64,000 bases of DNA, taken from the NCBI RefSeq assembly GCF_028527925.1, contig NZ_JAPESW010000004.1:62001-126000 (forward strand). The letters are read 5' to 3'. The notes beneath the pieces are model-generated. The model made no database searches and was not told where the DNA came from. It worked only from the letters and a program-made list of their open reading frames with translations. The DNA is from Cellulomonas fimi. GTDB taxonomy: Bacteria; Actinomycetota; Actinomycetes; Actinomycetales; Cellulomonadaceae. Each line of letters opens with the position of its first letter. The stretch's first letter is position 1. Positions 41,312-50,436 of the stretch are shown here, piece after piece. Both the position numbers and the translations under genes were made by a program.

Positions 41312-41607
41312 CAGGCCTGTGCCCCTTGCAACGCGTGGCGGCGTGCGGTGAGCGTGCGCTCCAGCTTGCGGCGGGGCAGCCGCCCGGCGGAGAAGTACAC
41401 CCCGTCGACCAGGACGAGAGGCGCGAGCGGCGGCCGGTGCCGCGCCACGAGCTCGCGGCCCGCGTCGGACTCGGCCTCGACGGTGTCGACGACGATCGGA
41501 TGGTCCTTCGCCAGCTCGGCGAGCACGGCCTTCGCGTCGTCGCACAGGTGGCACGCCTGCGCCTGGACGACAGTGATCCGCACGGGTGGACGGGCGTGGA
41601 CCGGCAC
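41311..41607 (-). CDS. Glutaredoxin-like thiol oxidoreductase
   Basis: The 98-residue protein has the CxxC motif in AQACHLCDDAKAVL and a thioredoxin-like fold (RITVVQ, LAPLVLVDGVYFSAG with the cis-Pro region, then a basic C-terminal helix RLPRRKLERTL). The GTG at 41607 follows GAGGAG by five to six bases; upstream codons form a non-conserved extension. It leads the leftward operon glutaredoxin-CcdA-redoxin-Cys peptide-DUF305, likely driven from the shared region that holds a copper-regulon-like site. Confidence 0.83.
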   Translation of the reverse strand: MPVHARPPVRITVVQAQACHLCDDAKAVLAELAKDHPIVVDTVEAESDAGRELVARHRPPLAPLVLVDGVYFSAGRLPRRKLERTLTARRHALQGAQA

Positions 41608-41677
41608 AGGGGCTCCTCGGGTCGTTCTGACGGACCCAGCCTCGCCCGGGCGCCTCGAAGGACCGCTCGCCGTTCGA

Positions 41678-41693
41678 TCAAGGTTTCGTGAAG
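41678..41693. promoter_or_regulatory. Copper-regulon-like direct repeat between glutaredoxin and response regulator
   Basis: TCAAGGTTTCGTGAAG has half-sites TCAAG and TGAAG 11 bp apart. It lies 71 bases before the glutaredoxin start and 39 bases before the response-regulator start, so the regulator may control both, including itself. Confidence 0.65.
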
Positions 41694-41731
41694 TCCCGGG
41701 ACACCGGTCGACGGTCCCCGAAGATGGAGCA

Positions 41732-42454
41732 ATGACGTCCACACCCGCACCCGTCGCCGCGCGACGTGCCGTCGTCGTCGACGACGAGGTCGCCCTCGCC
41801 ACGCTCGTCGGTGGATACCTCGAGCGCGACGGGTTCGAGGTGACCGTCTGTCACGACGGCGCGCAGGCCGTGGAGGTCGTCCGCCAGGTCGATCCGGATG
41901 TCGTGGTGCTCGACCTCGGGCTGCCGGGCGTCGACGGCATCGAGGTGTGCCGCCAGCTCCGGACCTTCACCGACTGCTACGTCGTCATGCTCACCGCGCG
42001 AGCGGAAGAGGTGGACACTCTGATCGGGCTCTCCGTCGGTGCCGACGACTACGTCACCAAGCCGTTCAGCCCGCGTGAGCTGATGGCGCGCGTGAACGTG
42101 CTCCTGCGGCGCCCGCGGCAGTCGACGTCGACACCGGCACCTGCCGCGCTCGCCCTGCAGATCGGCCCGCTCTGCGTCGACGTCGACGCCCGCGAGACGC
42201 ACCTCGACGGGCGCCGCATCGAGCTGACGCGGACCGAGTTCGACATCCTGACCGCGCTCGCGTCGCGGCCCGGCATCGTCCTCTCGCGCCGAGCCCTGAT
42301 CGACGTGGTGTGGGGTGCGGGGTGGGTCGGCGACGATCACCTCGTCGACGTGCACGTCCTCCATGTCCGGCAGAAGCTCGGTGACACCGCGAAGGAACAG
42401 CGGTTCGTCCGCACTGTGCGTGGCGTCGGCTACCGGATCGGCACTGGCGAGTGA
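41732..42454 (+). CDS. OmpR/PhoB-family response regulator, probable copper regulator
   Basis: The 240-residue protein has a receiver domain (about 12-125) with the acidic pair in VVVDDEVAL, phosphoacceptor D61 in VVVLDLGLPG and the Lys in YVTKPFSPREL. A winged-helix DNA-binding domain follows (ELTRTEFDILTALAS, then VDVHVLHVRQKLGD and RTVRGVGYRI). PhoB-type regulators bind direct repeats spaced 10-11 bp, like those scattered through this element. ATG 41732 is the first codon giving a normal receiver domain. It overlaps the kinase gene (GTGA). Confidence 0.92.
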   Translation: MTSTPAPVAARRAVVVDDEVALATLVGGYLERDGFEVTVCHDGAQAVEVVRQVDPDVVVLDLGLPGVDGIEVCRQLRTFTDCYVVMLTARAEEVDTLIGLSVGADDYVTKPFSPRELMARVNVLLRRPRQSTSTPAPAALALQIGPLCVDVDARETHLDGRRIELTRTEFDILTALASRPGIVLSRRALIDVVWGAGWVGDDHLVDVHVLHVRQKLGDTAKEQRFVRTVRGVGYRIGTGE

Positions 42455-43557
42455 CGCGCTCGGCGCGCCGGTTCGGCCTGGCGTCGCGGCTCCTGGTGGC
42501 GATCGGGATCGTCCTGGCGACAGCTGCCGCGACGGCCTGGATCGTCGTCGCGGCGGTGGGTCCCACCGTGTTCCACGAGCACCTGATGCGCGCGGGCATC
42601 TCCGACCACGCGATGGCGGACATGCACGTCGAGGAGGCCTTCACGTCCGCCACGACGGTCGCGTCCGCCATCGCCCTCGTGGCCGCGGGCGCAGCGGCGG
42701 CCGCGGTGAGCCTCGTCCTCACGAGGCGGATCGGCGGGTCGCTGGCGGCGGTGTCGACGGCCGCCACCTCGCTTGGCGCCGGCCACTACGACGTCCGCGT
42801 TCCGTCACCCGGGCTGGGGACGGAGTTCGACGACCTCTCCGAGTCGTTCAACCGCCTGGCGGACCGGCTGGAGGAGGCGCAACGGCTGCGCGGACGGCTG
42901 CTCGCCGACCTCGCGCACGAGGTACGGACGCCGGTCGCCACGATCAAGGGCTACCTGGAAGCGGTCGAGGACGGTGTGCAACCGCTCGACGCGACCACGA
43001 TCGCCGTCCTTCACGAGCAGGCCGACCGGCTGACCCGGCTCGCCGCCGACCTCGCCGCCGTGACGCACGCGGAGGCGGGTGACGTCGTCCTCGAGGCCGA
43101 GCCGACGCCGCCACGGGATCTGGTGGACGCCGCCGTGAACGCCGCACAGGAACGGGCAGCGGCTCGGGGCGTCACGCTCAGCGGCACTGCGACGCCCGGA
43201 CTGCCGGCGGTGCTCGCCGACCGTCACCGCATGTCCCAGGTCATGGACAACCTTGTGACGAACGCACTGCGCCACACGCCGAGCGGCGGCGAGATCGTCA
43301 TCCGCGCCGAACGTGAGGGCGACGGTGTCCGCGTCGTCGTCACGGACACCGGTGAGGGCATCCCGCCTGAGCACCTCACGCACGTCTTCGACCGCTTCTA
43401 CCGGGTCGGGACGGCGCGGGACCGTGCGAGCGGCGGTTCGGGCATCGGCCTGGCCATCAGCAAGGCGCTCGTCGAGGCCCACGGCGGCTCGATCCGCGCG
43501 GCGAGCGCAGGGCCCGGTCGCGGCGCCACCTTCACCGTGAGACTGCCGGCGGCCTGA
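42451..43557 (+). CDS. Sensor histidine kinase with Met/His-rich extracytoplasmic loop
   Basis: The 368-residue protein has two membrane segments (about 10-38 and 66-90) enclosing a short outside loop rich in His and Met (FHEHLMRAGISDHAMADMHV), a plausible copper-binding sensor. HAMP, dimerisation and ATPase domains follow: H-box LLADLAHEVRTPVATI (near residue 154), N-box QVMDNLVTNALRHT, and G-boxes TDTGEGIPPEHL and GGSGIGLAISK. It starts at a GTG overlapping the regulator stop. The loop and the surrounding copper genes suggest a CopS/CusS-like role. Confidence 0.92.
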   Translation: MTRSARRFGLASRLLVAIGIVLATAAATAWIVVAAVGPTVFHEHLMRAGISDHAMADMHVEEAFTSATTVASAIALVAAGAAAAAVSLVLTRRIGGSLAAVSTAATSLGAGHYDVRVPSPGLGTEFDDLSESFNRLADRLEEAQRLRGRLLADLAHEVRTPVATIKGYLEAVEDGVQPLDATTIAVLHEQADRLTRLAADLAAVTHAEAGDVVLEAEPTPPRDLVDAAVNAAQERAAARGVTLSGTATPGLPAVLADRHRMSQVMDNLVTNALRHTPSGGEIVIRAEREGDGVRVVVTDTGEGIPPEHLTHVFDRFYRVGTARDRASGGSGIGLAISKALVEAHGGSIRAASAGPGRGATFTVRLPAA

Positions 43558-43563
43558 CGGACG

Positions 43564-43713
43564 TCAGCGGCGGTGTGCCGACCACGGGCGCTCGGAGGCC
43601 CCCCGTGGCCGCGTCGGGAAGAGGCGGGCGATCGCCCACACCGCGATTGCGACCGCCACGAGGACGACCGGCACGACCACCCACACACCGAGTGACGACA
43701 CGACGTCGGGCAT
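43564..43713 (-). CDS. 49-residue single-pass membrane protein
   Basis: A short gene convergent with the kinase encodes 49 residues. The N-terminus MPDVVSSLGV leads into one hydrophobic segment (about 10-31), followed by a basic tail (ARLFPTRPRGASERPWSAHRR in two parts). GGAGGTG lies seven bases before the ATG, and a copper-regulon-like repeat lies about 85 bases upstream, both supporting a real gene. No family is recognised. Confidence 0.68.
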   Translation of the reverse strand: MPDVVSSLGVWVVVPVVLVAVAIAVWAIARLFPTRPRGASERPWSAHRR

Positions 43714-43795
43714 GGTGGGCACCTCCAGAGCCGCGACCGGACGGTCGCACTCCTCGATGCTGCCGGGCCGAGATCAAGGCACGGGCGACGACAGA

Positions 43796-43811
43796 TGAAG
43801 ACTCGCTCAAG
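43796..43811. promoter_or_regulatory. Copper-regulon-like direct repeat
   Basis: TGAAGACTCGCTCAAG has half-sites TGAAG and TCAAG 11 bp apart. It lies 83 bases before the 49-residue membrane protein (minus strand). A further TCAAGG occurs about 22 bases to the left. Confidence 0.62.
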
Positions 43812-43825
43812 GCGAGCGGACCGCC

Positions 43826-44404
43826 TCAGCGTGAGTAGACCCAGTGCCACGGCTCGCGCGGCGTGTCCTCCTCGAAGCCGTACGTGCTGGCGTTGGCACG
43901 CATCCAGGCCTGGGCGCGGGCGTCGAGGTCGAGGTCGAGGGCGAGCCCCCAGCCGTGCGGGCTCGTCCCGGGCGCGGCGGCGAGTCCGCCCTGCGAGTAC
44001 AGGCCCTTGCGCGCGGCGACGTCGACCTGCGCGTCGTAGGAGCGATAGGAGTCGGTGACGCCGATGCGCACGCCGTCTCGTGCCGCCGCAGCACTCAGCT
44101 CGCCGAACGCCTGCGCTGCAGGGGCCCAGAGACGGTGGCCCGACGAGCCGACAGGTGCAAGGGCATCCGCGGGGATCCTCCCGTTGCCGAAGCGCGCGAG
44201 GTCGGCGGGAACCCCGTCAGCGTTCCGTGCGGACGAGGCAGGCGACGACGCCGTCACGGCGGATTCGAGCGCCGCAGCGAAGGCCGTCGCGCTGCTGGAG
44301 CCGCTGGTTGCCCGATGGCTGGCTACCGCGGTAGTCGGAGTGACGGCCTGCAGACTGCTGCGGATCTCCGCCATGCGCTGGGCGATACCCACGATCGCGT
44401 CCAC
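43826..44404 (-). CDS. M15-family D,D-peptidase-like protein
   Basis: The 192-residue protein has an Ala/Ser-rich N-terminal half without an obvious signal peptide and a C-terminal M15 domain. Motifs are GVTDSYRSYDAQ, TSPHGWGLALDLDL (S-x-H-x-x-G-x-A-x-D form) and EPWHWVYS, giving the complete zinc and catalytic set. The GTG at 44404 follows GAGGAGG; a longer frame upstream runs through the regulatory region. Similarity to the M15 gene at 2.8 kb is limited to the motifs. It may remodel peptidoglycan or, on an element, aid transfer. Confidence 0.82.
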   Translation of the reverse strand: MDAIVGIAQRMAEIRSSLQAVTPTTAVASHRATSGSSSATAFAAALESAVTASSPASSARNADGVPADLARFGNGRIPADALAPVGSSGHRLWAPAAQAFGELSAAAARDGVRIGVTDSYRSYDAQVDVAARKGLYSQGGLAAAPGTSPHGWGLALDLDLDARAQAWMRANASTYGFEEDTPREPWHWVYSR

Positions 44405-44486
44405 GAGACACCTCCTCGGTCTCGTCGATCGGCAGGGATCAGCGCTACCTGAGGAAGGTCGCCGCCGAGGCGGACCGCGCGTGAGG

Positions 44487-44502
44487 CTCAATCGAATCTT
44501 CA
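44487..44502. promoter_or_regulatory. Copper-regulon-like direct repeat (minus orientation)
   Basis: The minus strand reads TGAAGATTCGATTGAG, the best consensus copy. It lies 83 bases upstream of the M15 gene and 134 bases upstream of the P1B ATPase gene. Confidence 0.65.
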
Positions 44503-44547
44503 TGGAAGGGCGGGAGTAAGCGGCTGGGGCGCCGCGTTAACGTCGAC

Positions 44548-44564
44548 ATACCCCCTGGGGGTAT
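44548..44564 (+). promoter_or_regulatory. CsoR-type operator palindrome
   Basis: ATACCCCCTGGGGGTAT is a perfect 17-bp palindrome with the G/C-tract flanked by AT pairs that defines CsoR/RcnR-family operators. It lies 72 bases upstream of the first P1B ATPase gene, in its likely promoter. No CsoR-family gene was found in the window. Confidence 0.8.
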
Positions 44565-44635
44565 CCGCGCTCGGTGTCCCGGATGACGGGACGCCGTGGC
44601 ATGCGGACCGGATCGACGACTGAAGGGACACGGCC

Positions 44636-47107
44636 ATGGACCACCAGACGACCGTCCTCGAGGTCGGAGGGCTCCACTGGGCGACGTCGGCAGCATCGGT
44701 CGAGCGGGCGCTGTCGCGCCGGCCCGGTGTGATCGCGGTCGACGCTAACGCTGCGGCGCAGACCGCCAGCGTGACCTTCGACCCGAGGCGCACCTCCGTG
44801 CCGCAGCTGACCGACTGGGTCCGTGAGTGCGGGTACCACTGCAGGGGTGAGTCCGTGCCGGCGCACGTGTGCGAGCCGATGTCGAGCGCCGCCGGAGCCC
44901 CTCCCGAGGCTGTGACCGTCCAGACGTCCGACCACCACCACGGTGCGGCCCACGGAACGACTGCGATCGACCACTCCCACGGACACGGTCACGGCCAGGG
45001 CACGCAGGTGACGCCGTCCCCGCACGACGCCATGGGGCACGGCGGGCACCATGGCGGCGGCTCGATCGCCGAGATGGCGCGGGACATGCGGAACCGCTTC
45101 CTCGTCGCGCTCGTGCTCTCGGTCCCGATCACGCTGTGGTCACCGATCGGCCGGGAGCTGATCGGGTTCACGGCGCCTGCTCCGTTCGGGCTCCGCGACG
45201 ACGTCTTCGCACTGCTCCTGTCGCTGCCGGTCATCTTCTACTCCGCCTGGATCTTCTTCGACGGCGCCTACCGAGCTCTGCGTGCGCGCACGCTCGACAT
45301 GATGGTGCTGGTCGCAGTGGGCGTCGGGACCGGGTGGCTCTACAGCCTGGGCGTGACGCTCACCGGCGGCGGAGAGGTCTTCTACGAGGCCGCGAGCGTC
45401 CTGGCCACCTTCGTCCTGCTGGGTCACTGGGTGGAGATGCGCGCCCGAGGCGGGGCGAACGACGCGGTCCGCACGCTGCTCGAGCTGGCGCCTGCGACCG
45501 CCGTCGTCGTGCGGGACGGCGTCGAGGTCGAGGTGCCGACGAGCGACGTGCAGGTCGGAGACCTGCTGCTGATCCGGCCGGGCTCCAAGATCCCGGTCGA
45601 CGGCGTGGTCGAGTCCGGCGAGTCCGAGGTGGACGAGTCGATGGTCACCGGGGAGAGCCTGCCGGTGGCGAAGCAGGTCGGTGACGAGCTGATCGGTGCG
45701 TCGATCAACACGACCGGCGTCATGCGCGCCCGGGCGACCAAGGTCGGGGCCGACACCGCGCTGGCTCGGGTCGTCGCCCTCGTGCAGCAGGCGCAGAACT
45801 CCAAGGCGCCCGGGCAGCGGCTGGCCGACCGGGCCGCGTCCTGGCTGGTGCTGGTCGCGCTGGCCGGTGGGGCGGCGACCTTCCTCGTGTGGATCCTGGC
45901 GGGCGCGAGCGCGCCCACGGCGATGCTCTTCGCCATCACAGTCGTCGTCATCACCTGCCCCGACGCGCTCGGCCTCGCGACACCGACCGCGATCATGGTC
46001 GGCACCGGGCTGGGCGCCAAGCGCGGCATCTTGTTCAAGAACGCGTCCGCGCTGGAGGCCGCTGCGAGCATCGACACGGTGGTGCTCGACAAGACGGGGA
46101 CTCTCACCGTCGGCCAGCCCGAAGTCACCGACGTCGTCATCGACGGCATCGACAAGGAGGAGCTGCTCGCGCTCGTGCACTCCGTCGAGCGGGAGTCGGA
46201 GCACCCCCTCGCTCGGGCCATCGCCCGCTACGGGGAGGCCGAGGGGGCGACCGCGGTGGACGCGACGGGCTTCGTCAACGTGCCCGGCCACGGTGCGACC
46301 GCGCAGGTCGGCGGCCGACGCGTCGTCGTCGGGAACGACCGCCTGATGGTCGCCGAGAGCGTCACGCTCGGGTCACTCGACACCGAGCGGGACCGCCTCG
46401 CGGCGGCCGGGCGCACAGCGATCGTCGTGGCTGTCGACGGCCGGGCCGTCGCCGTCTTCGCCCTCGCCGACGAACCGCGGCCCACCGCTCCCGCCGCCGT
46501 CGCCGCGCTGCACGATGCGGGGGCGCGCGTCGTGATGCTCACGGGCGACAACGAGTCGACCGCACGGCGTATCGCAGACGAGCTCGGGATCGACACGGTC
46601 ATCGCGGAGGTCCTCCCCGGCGACAAGGCGGAGAAGGTCGCCGAGCTCCAGCGCGATGGCCGCAGAGTGGCCATGGTGGGCGACGGGGTCAACGACGCGC
46701 CTGCCCTCGCGACCGCCGACCTCGGCATCGCGATCGGTGCGGGGACCGACGTGGCCATCGAGACGGCCGACGTCGTCCTCATGCGGTCCGACCCGCTGGA
46801 CGTCCCGGTGGCGTTGCGCCTCGGCCGGGGCACGGTGCGCAAGATGCGGCAGAACCTCGGTTGGGCGATCGGCTACAACGCTGTCGCTCTGCCGATCGCG
46901 GCAGGCGTGTTCTACCCCTCGCTCGGTCTGTCTCTGAGCCCGGAGATCGCCGCGCTCTCCATGTCCGGCTCATCCGTCATCGTCGCGGTGAACGCGTTGC
47001 TCCTGCGGCGCCTGCGCCTGCCGGGCACGGCCGTCGTGCCGGAGGTGTCCGCGCCCGACGCCCGGGTGCCGGTGCAGCCGGCATCGGCAGGGCGGGGAGA
47101 CACGTGA
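44636..47107 (+). CDS. P1B-type heavy-metal ATPase with CPD membrane motif
   Basis: The 823-residue pump has an N-terminal heavy-metal-associated-like domain (about 6-72) that lacks CxxC ([11 protein letters not shown] where GMTCxxC is expected), then a His-rich linker ([28 protein letters not shown]). The pump core has TGES, the membrane metal site [13 protein letters not shown] (near 440), DKTGTLTVG (near 484), HPLARAI and [10 protein letters not shown]. Copper pumps usually have CPC or CPH; CPD is unusual. The ATG follows AGGGA, with a CsoR-type operator upstream. It is likely a copper or other soft-metal exporter of CopB-like type. Confidence 0.9.
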   Translation: MDHQTTVLEVGGLHWATSAASVERALSRRPGVIAVDANAAAQTASVTFDPRRTSVPQLTDWVRECGYHCRGESVPAHVCEPMSSAAGAPPEAVTVQTSDHHHGAAHGTTAIDHSHGHGHGQGTQVTPSPHDAMGHGGHHGGGSIAEMARDMRNRFLVALVLSVPITLWSPIGRELIGFTAPAPFGLRDDVFALLLSLPVIFYSAWIFFDGAYRALRARTLDMMVLVAVGVGTGWLYSLGVTLTGGGEVFYEAASVLATFVLLGHWVEMRARGGANDAVRTLLELAPATAVVVRDGVEVEVPTSDVQVGDLLLIRPGSKIPVDGVVESGESEVDESMVTGESLPVAKQVGDELIGASINTTGVMRARATKVGADTALARVVALVQQAQNSKAPGQRLADRAASWLVLVALAGGAATFLVWILAGASAPTAMLFAITVVVITCPDALGLATPTAIMVGTGLGAKRGILFKNASALEAAASIDTVVLDKTGTLTVGQPEVTDVVIDGIDKEELLALVHSVERESEHPLARAIARYGEAEGATAVDATGFVNVPGHGATAQVGGRRVVVGNDRLMVAESVTLGSLDTERDRLAAAGRTAIVVAVDGRAVAVFALADEPRPTAPAAVAALHDAGARVVMLTGDNESTARRIADELGIDTVIAEVLPGDKAEKVAELQRDGRRVAMVGDGVNDAPALATADLGIAIGAGTDVAIETADVVLMRSDPLDVPVALRLGRGTVRKMRQNLGWAIGYNAVALPIAAGVFYPSLGLSLSPEIAALSMSGSSVIVAVNALLLRRLRLPGTAVVPEVSAPDARVPVQPASAGRGDT

Positions 47108-47229
47108 ATGCTCCAGCCGTTGATGGAAGCCGGTCAAGGGTCCTCTAGGGGCTCCCCCATCGTGCGGCGCACCCCGCCGCCCCGCGTCGTCCGACCGGTC
47201 GACGCACCGTCCCACCAGAAGGAGTCGAG

Positions 47230-47454
47230 ATGAGCACCACCACCTACGGGGTCACCGGGATGACGTGCGGGCACTGCGTGTCCTCGGTCACCGACGAGGT
47301 GAGCAAGCTCGCCGGGGTCAAGGACGTGACGATCGAGCTCGTCACCGGTGGCGAGTCCAAGCTGACGGTCGCCAGCGACGAGCCGCTCGACGTCGACGCC
47401 GTCCGCGCGGCGGTCGACGAGGCCGGCTACGCCCTGACCGGCGCGACGGCGTGA
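47230..47454 (+). CDS. copZ: CopZ-like copper chaperone (HMA domain)
   Basis: This is a 74-residue single heavy-metal-associated domain with the Cu(I) site [15 protein letters not shown] and the closing [12 protein letters not shown]. It hands copper to the P1B ATPases. AAGGAG precedes the ATG. It lies between the two ATPase genes, and its stop overlaps the next small gene (GTGA). Confidence 0.93.
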   Translation: MSTTTYGVTGMTCGHCVSSVTDEVSKLAGVKDVTIELVTGGESKLTVASDEPLDVDAVRAAVDEAGYALTGATA

Positions 47455-47606
47455 GCACCGCCGGTCGGCTCGCTGGGTTCGGCGCCCTGCTGGCCGCGTC
47501 ACTCGGCCTCGGCCTCGGGCTCGGCGCGGTCCTCGGACCGCTCGAGCCCGGTGCCACGGCGCCCACCGTCGAGCCGACCGGCGACATGCCGGCCGAGCAC
47601 CGCTGA
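47451..47606 (+). CDS. 51-residue membrane peptide in the copper-export operon
   Basis: The GTG overlaps the chaperone stop (GTGA). The product has one hydrophobic Gly/Leu-rich segment ([18 protein letters not shown]) and a polar tail ending TGDMPAEHR. Short proteins of this kind are seen between CopZ and CopA genes in actinobacteria; function is unknown. Coupling at both ends supports it: the CopA gene begins 14 bases later with GGAGG inside the gap. Confidence 0.75.
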   Translation: MSTAGRLAGFGALLAASLGLGLGLGAVLGPLEPGATAPTVEPTGDMPAEHR

Positions 47607-47620
47607 CTGGAGGCTCACGC

Positions 47621-49909
47621 ATGACTCAGTCCCTCGAGCTCGAGATCGGCGGCATGACCTGCTCGTCCTGCGCAGCTCGCATCGAGAAGAAGCTCAACCG
47701 CATGCCCGGCGTCGAGGCGTCGGTGAACTACGCCACCGAGAAAGCCAAGGTGTCGCTGCCGGACGGCACGTCCGTCGAGGACGCCGTGGCAGTCGTCGAG
47801 GCAGCCGGGTACTCGGCTCGGCAGAAGGTCGCGCAACCCGCACCGCCTGCCGAGGGCGAGGCCGACGCCGAGCCGGACGAGACCGCCGCGCTCCGCCGCC
47901 GCCTGCTCGTCTCCGCGATCCTCACCGTGCCCGTCGTCGCGCTCGCGATGGTCGAGCCGTTGCAGTTCGACAACTGGCAGTGGTTGTCGCTCACGCTCGC
48001 CGCCCCGGTGGTCGTCTGGGGTGCGCTGCCGTTCCACCGAGCCGCCTGGACCAACGCGCGCCACGCCGCAGCGACGATGGACACCCTCATCAGCGTCGGC
48101 GTCCTCGCCGCATTCGCCTGGTCGCTGTACGCGCTGTTCTTCGGCGCGGCCGGCGCGCCTGGCATGCGCATGAGCTTCAGCCTCGTGGCCGCCCGCGGCG
48201 GAGGGGCGCACGAGATCTACCTCGAGGTCGCCGCGGCGGTGACCGTCTTCATCCTGCTCGGACGGTACTTCGAGGCACGCGCCAAGCGACGGTCCGGGGC
48301 AGCCCTCCGTGCACTCCTGGAGATGGGCGCGAAGGACGTCGCGGTGCGCCGCGAGGGAGCGGAGATCCGCATCCCGATCGGCGAGCTGAAGGTCGGAGAC
48401 GTCTTCGTCGTCCGCCCCGGCGAGAAGATCGCCACGGACGGACTGGTGGTCGACGGGACGTCGGCGGTCGACGCGTCGATGCTCACGGGCGAACCGGTAC
48501 CCGTGGAGGTCGGTCCCGGCGACTCCGTCGTCGGGGCGACCGTGAACGCCGGTGGTCGCCTCTACGTGGAGGCGACGCGCGTCGGCTCGGACACGCAGCT
48601 GGCACAGATGGCGCGGCTCGTCGAAGAGGCTCAGACCGGCAAGGCGCCGGTCCAGCGCCTGGCCGACCGTGTGTCGTCCGTGTTCGTCCCGGTCATCATC
48701 GCGCTCGCCGTCGCGACGCTCGGGTTCTGGCTGGGGATCGGCGCCGGTCCGGAGATGGCGTTCACCGCGGCCGTCGCCGTCCTGATCATCGCCTGCCCGT
48801 GCGCGCTGGGGCTCGCCACTCCGACCGCCCTCATGGTGGGTACGGGGCGGGGGGCACAGCTCGGGATCCTCATCAAGGGCCCGCAGGTGCTCGAGTCGAC
48901 CCGGCGCGTCGACACGGTCGTCCTCGACAAGACGGGAACGGTCACGACAGGGCGGATGGAGCTGCTGGAAGTCGTCCCCGCCGCCGGTACGAGCGAGGAG
49001 TTGCTGCTCCGTCTGGCAGGGGCGCTCGAGGACGCCTCCGAGCACCCGATCGCCCGGGCCATCGCCGCCGGGGCGCGCAATCGACTCGGCGACCTTCCCG
49101 CGGTCGACGGCTTCGTCAACAGCCAAGGCCTGGGCGTGTACGGCGTGGCGGACGACCATGCCGTCGCCGCAGGGCGCGTCGGGTGGTTGGCGGACCAGTG
49201 GGCGCAACCGGCGGACGCGGAGCTGCAACGCGCGGTCGATGCTGCCGAGTCGGCGGGACGAACGGTGATCGGCGTCGGCTGGGACGGTCAGCTGCGCGGC
49301 CTCCTGGTCGTCGCGGACACCCTCAAGCCGACGTCCGCCAGCGCCGTCCAGGAACTGCGAGGGCTCGGCCTGACGCCGGTCCTGCTGACCGGCGACAACG
49401 AGCGGGCCGCGCGTGCGATCGCGCGTGAAGTCGGGATCGACGAGGTCGTCGCGGAAGTCATGCCCGAGGACAAGGTGCGGGTCGTCCGAGACCTGCAGGC
49501 GCGTGGACGCGTCGTGGCGATGGTCGGTGACGGCGTCAACGACGCCGCAGCCCTCGCGCAGTCGGACCTCGGCATCGCGATGGGGACCGGCACCGACGTC
49601 GCCATTGAAGCGAGCGACCTCACGCTCGTGCGCGGCGACCTCAGGGTCGCTGTCGACGCCGTGCGCCTGTCGCGCAAGACGCTGTCGACGATCAAGGGCA
49701 ACCTGTTCTGGGCATTCGCCTACAACGTCGCCGCTGTCCCGCTGGCCGTGGCGGGCTTCCTTGACCCGTTGATCGCGGGCGCGGCCATGGCGTTCTCGTC
49801 GGTCTTCGTCGTGACGAACAGCCTGCGGCTGCGTCGCTTCCAGGCGGTCTCGGCGAGCAGCGTGCCGGCGGAAGAGCTCGACGCCGTCAGCACCTCCTTC
49901 GACAGCTGA
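47621..49909 (+). CDS. copA: Copper-exporting P1B-1 ATPase CopA
   Basis: The 762-residue pump has one N-terminal HMA domain with [15 protein letters not shown] (Cys near 14 and 17). The core has TGEPVPV, the membrane copper site [16 protein letters not shown] (CPC near 391), DKTGTVTTG (near 436), HPIARAI and [10 protein letters not shown]. The CPC motif with the HMA CxxC is the Cu(I) exporter type. ATG 47621 follows GGAGG. A terminator hairpin follows the gene. It differs from the ATPase at 44.6 kb in both metal sites, so the two pumps are not redundant copies. Confidence 0.95.
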   Translation: MTQSLELEIGGMTCSSCAARIEKKLNRMPGVEASVNYATEKAKVSLPDGTSVEDAVAVVEAAGYSARQKVAQPAPPAEGEADAEPDETAALRRRLLVSAILTVPVVALAMVEPLQFDNWQWLSLTLAAPVVVWGALPFHRAAWTNARHAAATMDTLISVGVLAAFAWSLYALFFGAAGAPGMRMSFSLVAARGGGAHEIYLEVAAAVTVFILLGRYFEARAKRRSGAALRALLEMGAKDVAVRREGAEIRIPIGELKVGDVFVVRPGEKIATDGLVVDGTSAVDASMLTGEPVPVEVGPGDSVVGATVNAGGRLYVEATRVGSDTQLAQMARLVEEAQTGKAPVQRLADRVSSVFVPVIIALAVATLGFWLGIGAGPEMAFTAAVAVLIIACPCALGLATPTALMVGTGRGAQLGILIKGPQVLESTRRVDTVVLDKTGTVTTGRMELLEVVPAAGTSEELLLRLAGALEDASEHPIARAIAAGARNRLGDLPAVDGFVNSQGLGVYGVADDHAVAAGRVGWLADQWAQPADAELQRAVDAAESAGRTVIGVGWDGQLRGLLVVADTLKPTSASAVQELRGLGLTPVLLTGDNERAARAIAREVGIDEVVAEVMPEDKVRVVRDLQARGRVVAMVGDGVNDAAALAQSDLGIAMGTGTDVAIEASDLTLVRGDLRVAVDAVRLSRKTLSTIKGNLFWAFAYNVAAVPLAVAGFLDPLIAGAAMAFSSVFVVTNSLRLRRFQAVSASSVPAEELDAVSTSFDS

Positions 49910-49928
49910 CCTTCGCCCGCACACGAAG

Positions 49929-49963
49929 CGAGCCGCCCACGTCCTGAGGACCTGGGCGGCTCG
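49929..49963. terminator. Terminator hairpin after copA
   Basis: CGAGCCGCCCA (49929-49939) pairs perfectly with TGGGCGGCTCG (49953-49963), an 11-bp stem. It lies between copA and the convergent small membrane protein gene and could end both. Confidence 0.8.
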
Positions 49964-49991
49964 TCGCGCGTGGTGCAGGCGCCGTCGACGC

Positions 49992-50231
49992 CTACGTGCG
50001 AGGCGCCCCCTGGCGCTCAGAAGTCGACGACGAGTCGTGGTGCGGGTCGTGCTGGTGCCCGTGGCGCCCCATCATCAGCATCATCACGACGAGCATCACG
50101 GGGCACGCGAGCAGCGCCGCGTACGACAGTGCGTCGCTCCACGACCGACCGGTCACCACCAGGACCGCGAAGATGCCTGCCCCGATCCCCACCATCATCA
50201 GCAGGTGGCCTGCCGGTGAGTGGGCGCTCAT
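49992..50231 (-). CDS. Small His-rich membrane protein
   Basis: The 79-residue protein has two hydrophobic segments (about 8-28 and 33-54) and a His-rich C-terminus (GRHGHQHDPHHDSSS), the shape of DUF2933-like small proteins found in metal loci. ATG 50231 follows AGGAAG; a longer frame to 50309 adds Arg-rich residues. A copper-regulon-like repeat lies 121 bases upstream. Confidence 0.78.
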   Translation of the reverse strand: MSAHSPAGHLLMMVGIGAGIFAVLVVTGRSWSDALSYAALLACPVMLVVMMLMMGRHGHQHDPHHDSSSTSERQGAPRT

Positions 50232-50351
50232 CCATCGCTTCCTGTCCACGGTCACTCGCTCCCTCGTCGCTCGGACTCGGCCGCCGGACATCGCCCGATC
50301 GGCATGCACTCACGATCGCCCTACAGCCACGCGGTTCGGGTCGCGGGCGGA

Positions 50352-50367
50352 CGAAGATTCGCTGAAG
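50352..50367. promoter_or_regulatory. Copper-regulon-like direct repeat
   Basis: CGAAGATTCGCTGAAG has half-sites CGAAG and TGAAG 11 bp apart. It lies 121 bases before the His-rich membrane protein (minus strand). Confidence 0.62.
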
Positions 50368-50436
50368 ACGGGTGGTCTGGCCGCGGTGGTGCGTCGTCGC
50401 TCGCGGCCCAGGCCGGTACGGCTCCTGTCGGCATGA

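Noticed and set aside
47121..47140. Possible copper-regulon repeat (TGGAAGCCGGTCAAGG) before copZ
   Set aside because: The half-sites are 9-10 bp apart rather than 11, so it does not fit the other sites.
47615..49924. 769-residue open frame on the minus strand, opposite copA
   Set aside because: It is the shadow of copA, a complete and typical P1B ATPase; the translation has no domain and is rich in Asp/Arg/His as expected for an antisense frame in GC-rich DNA.
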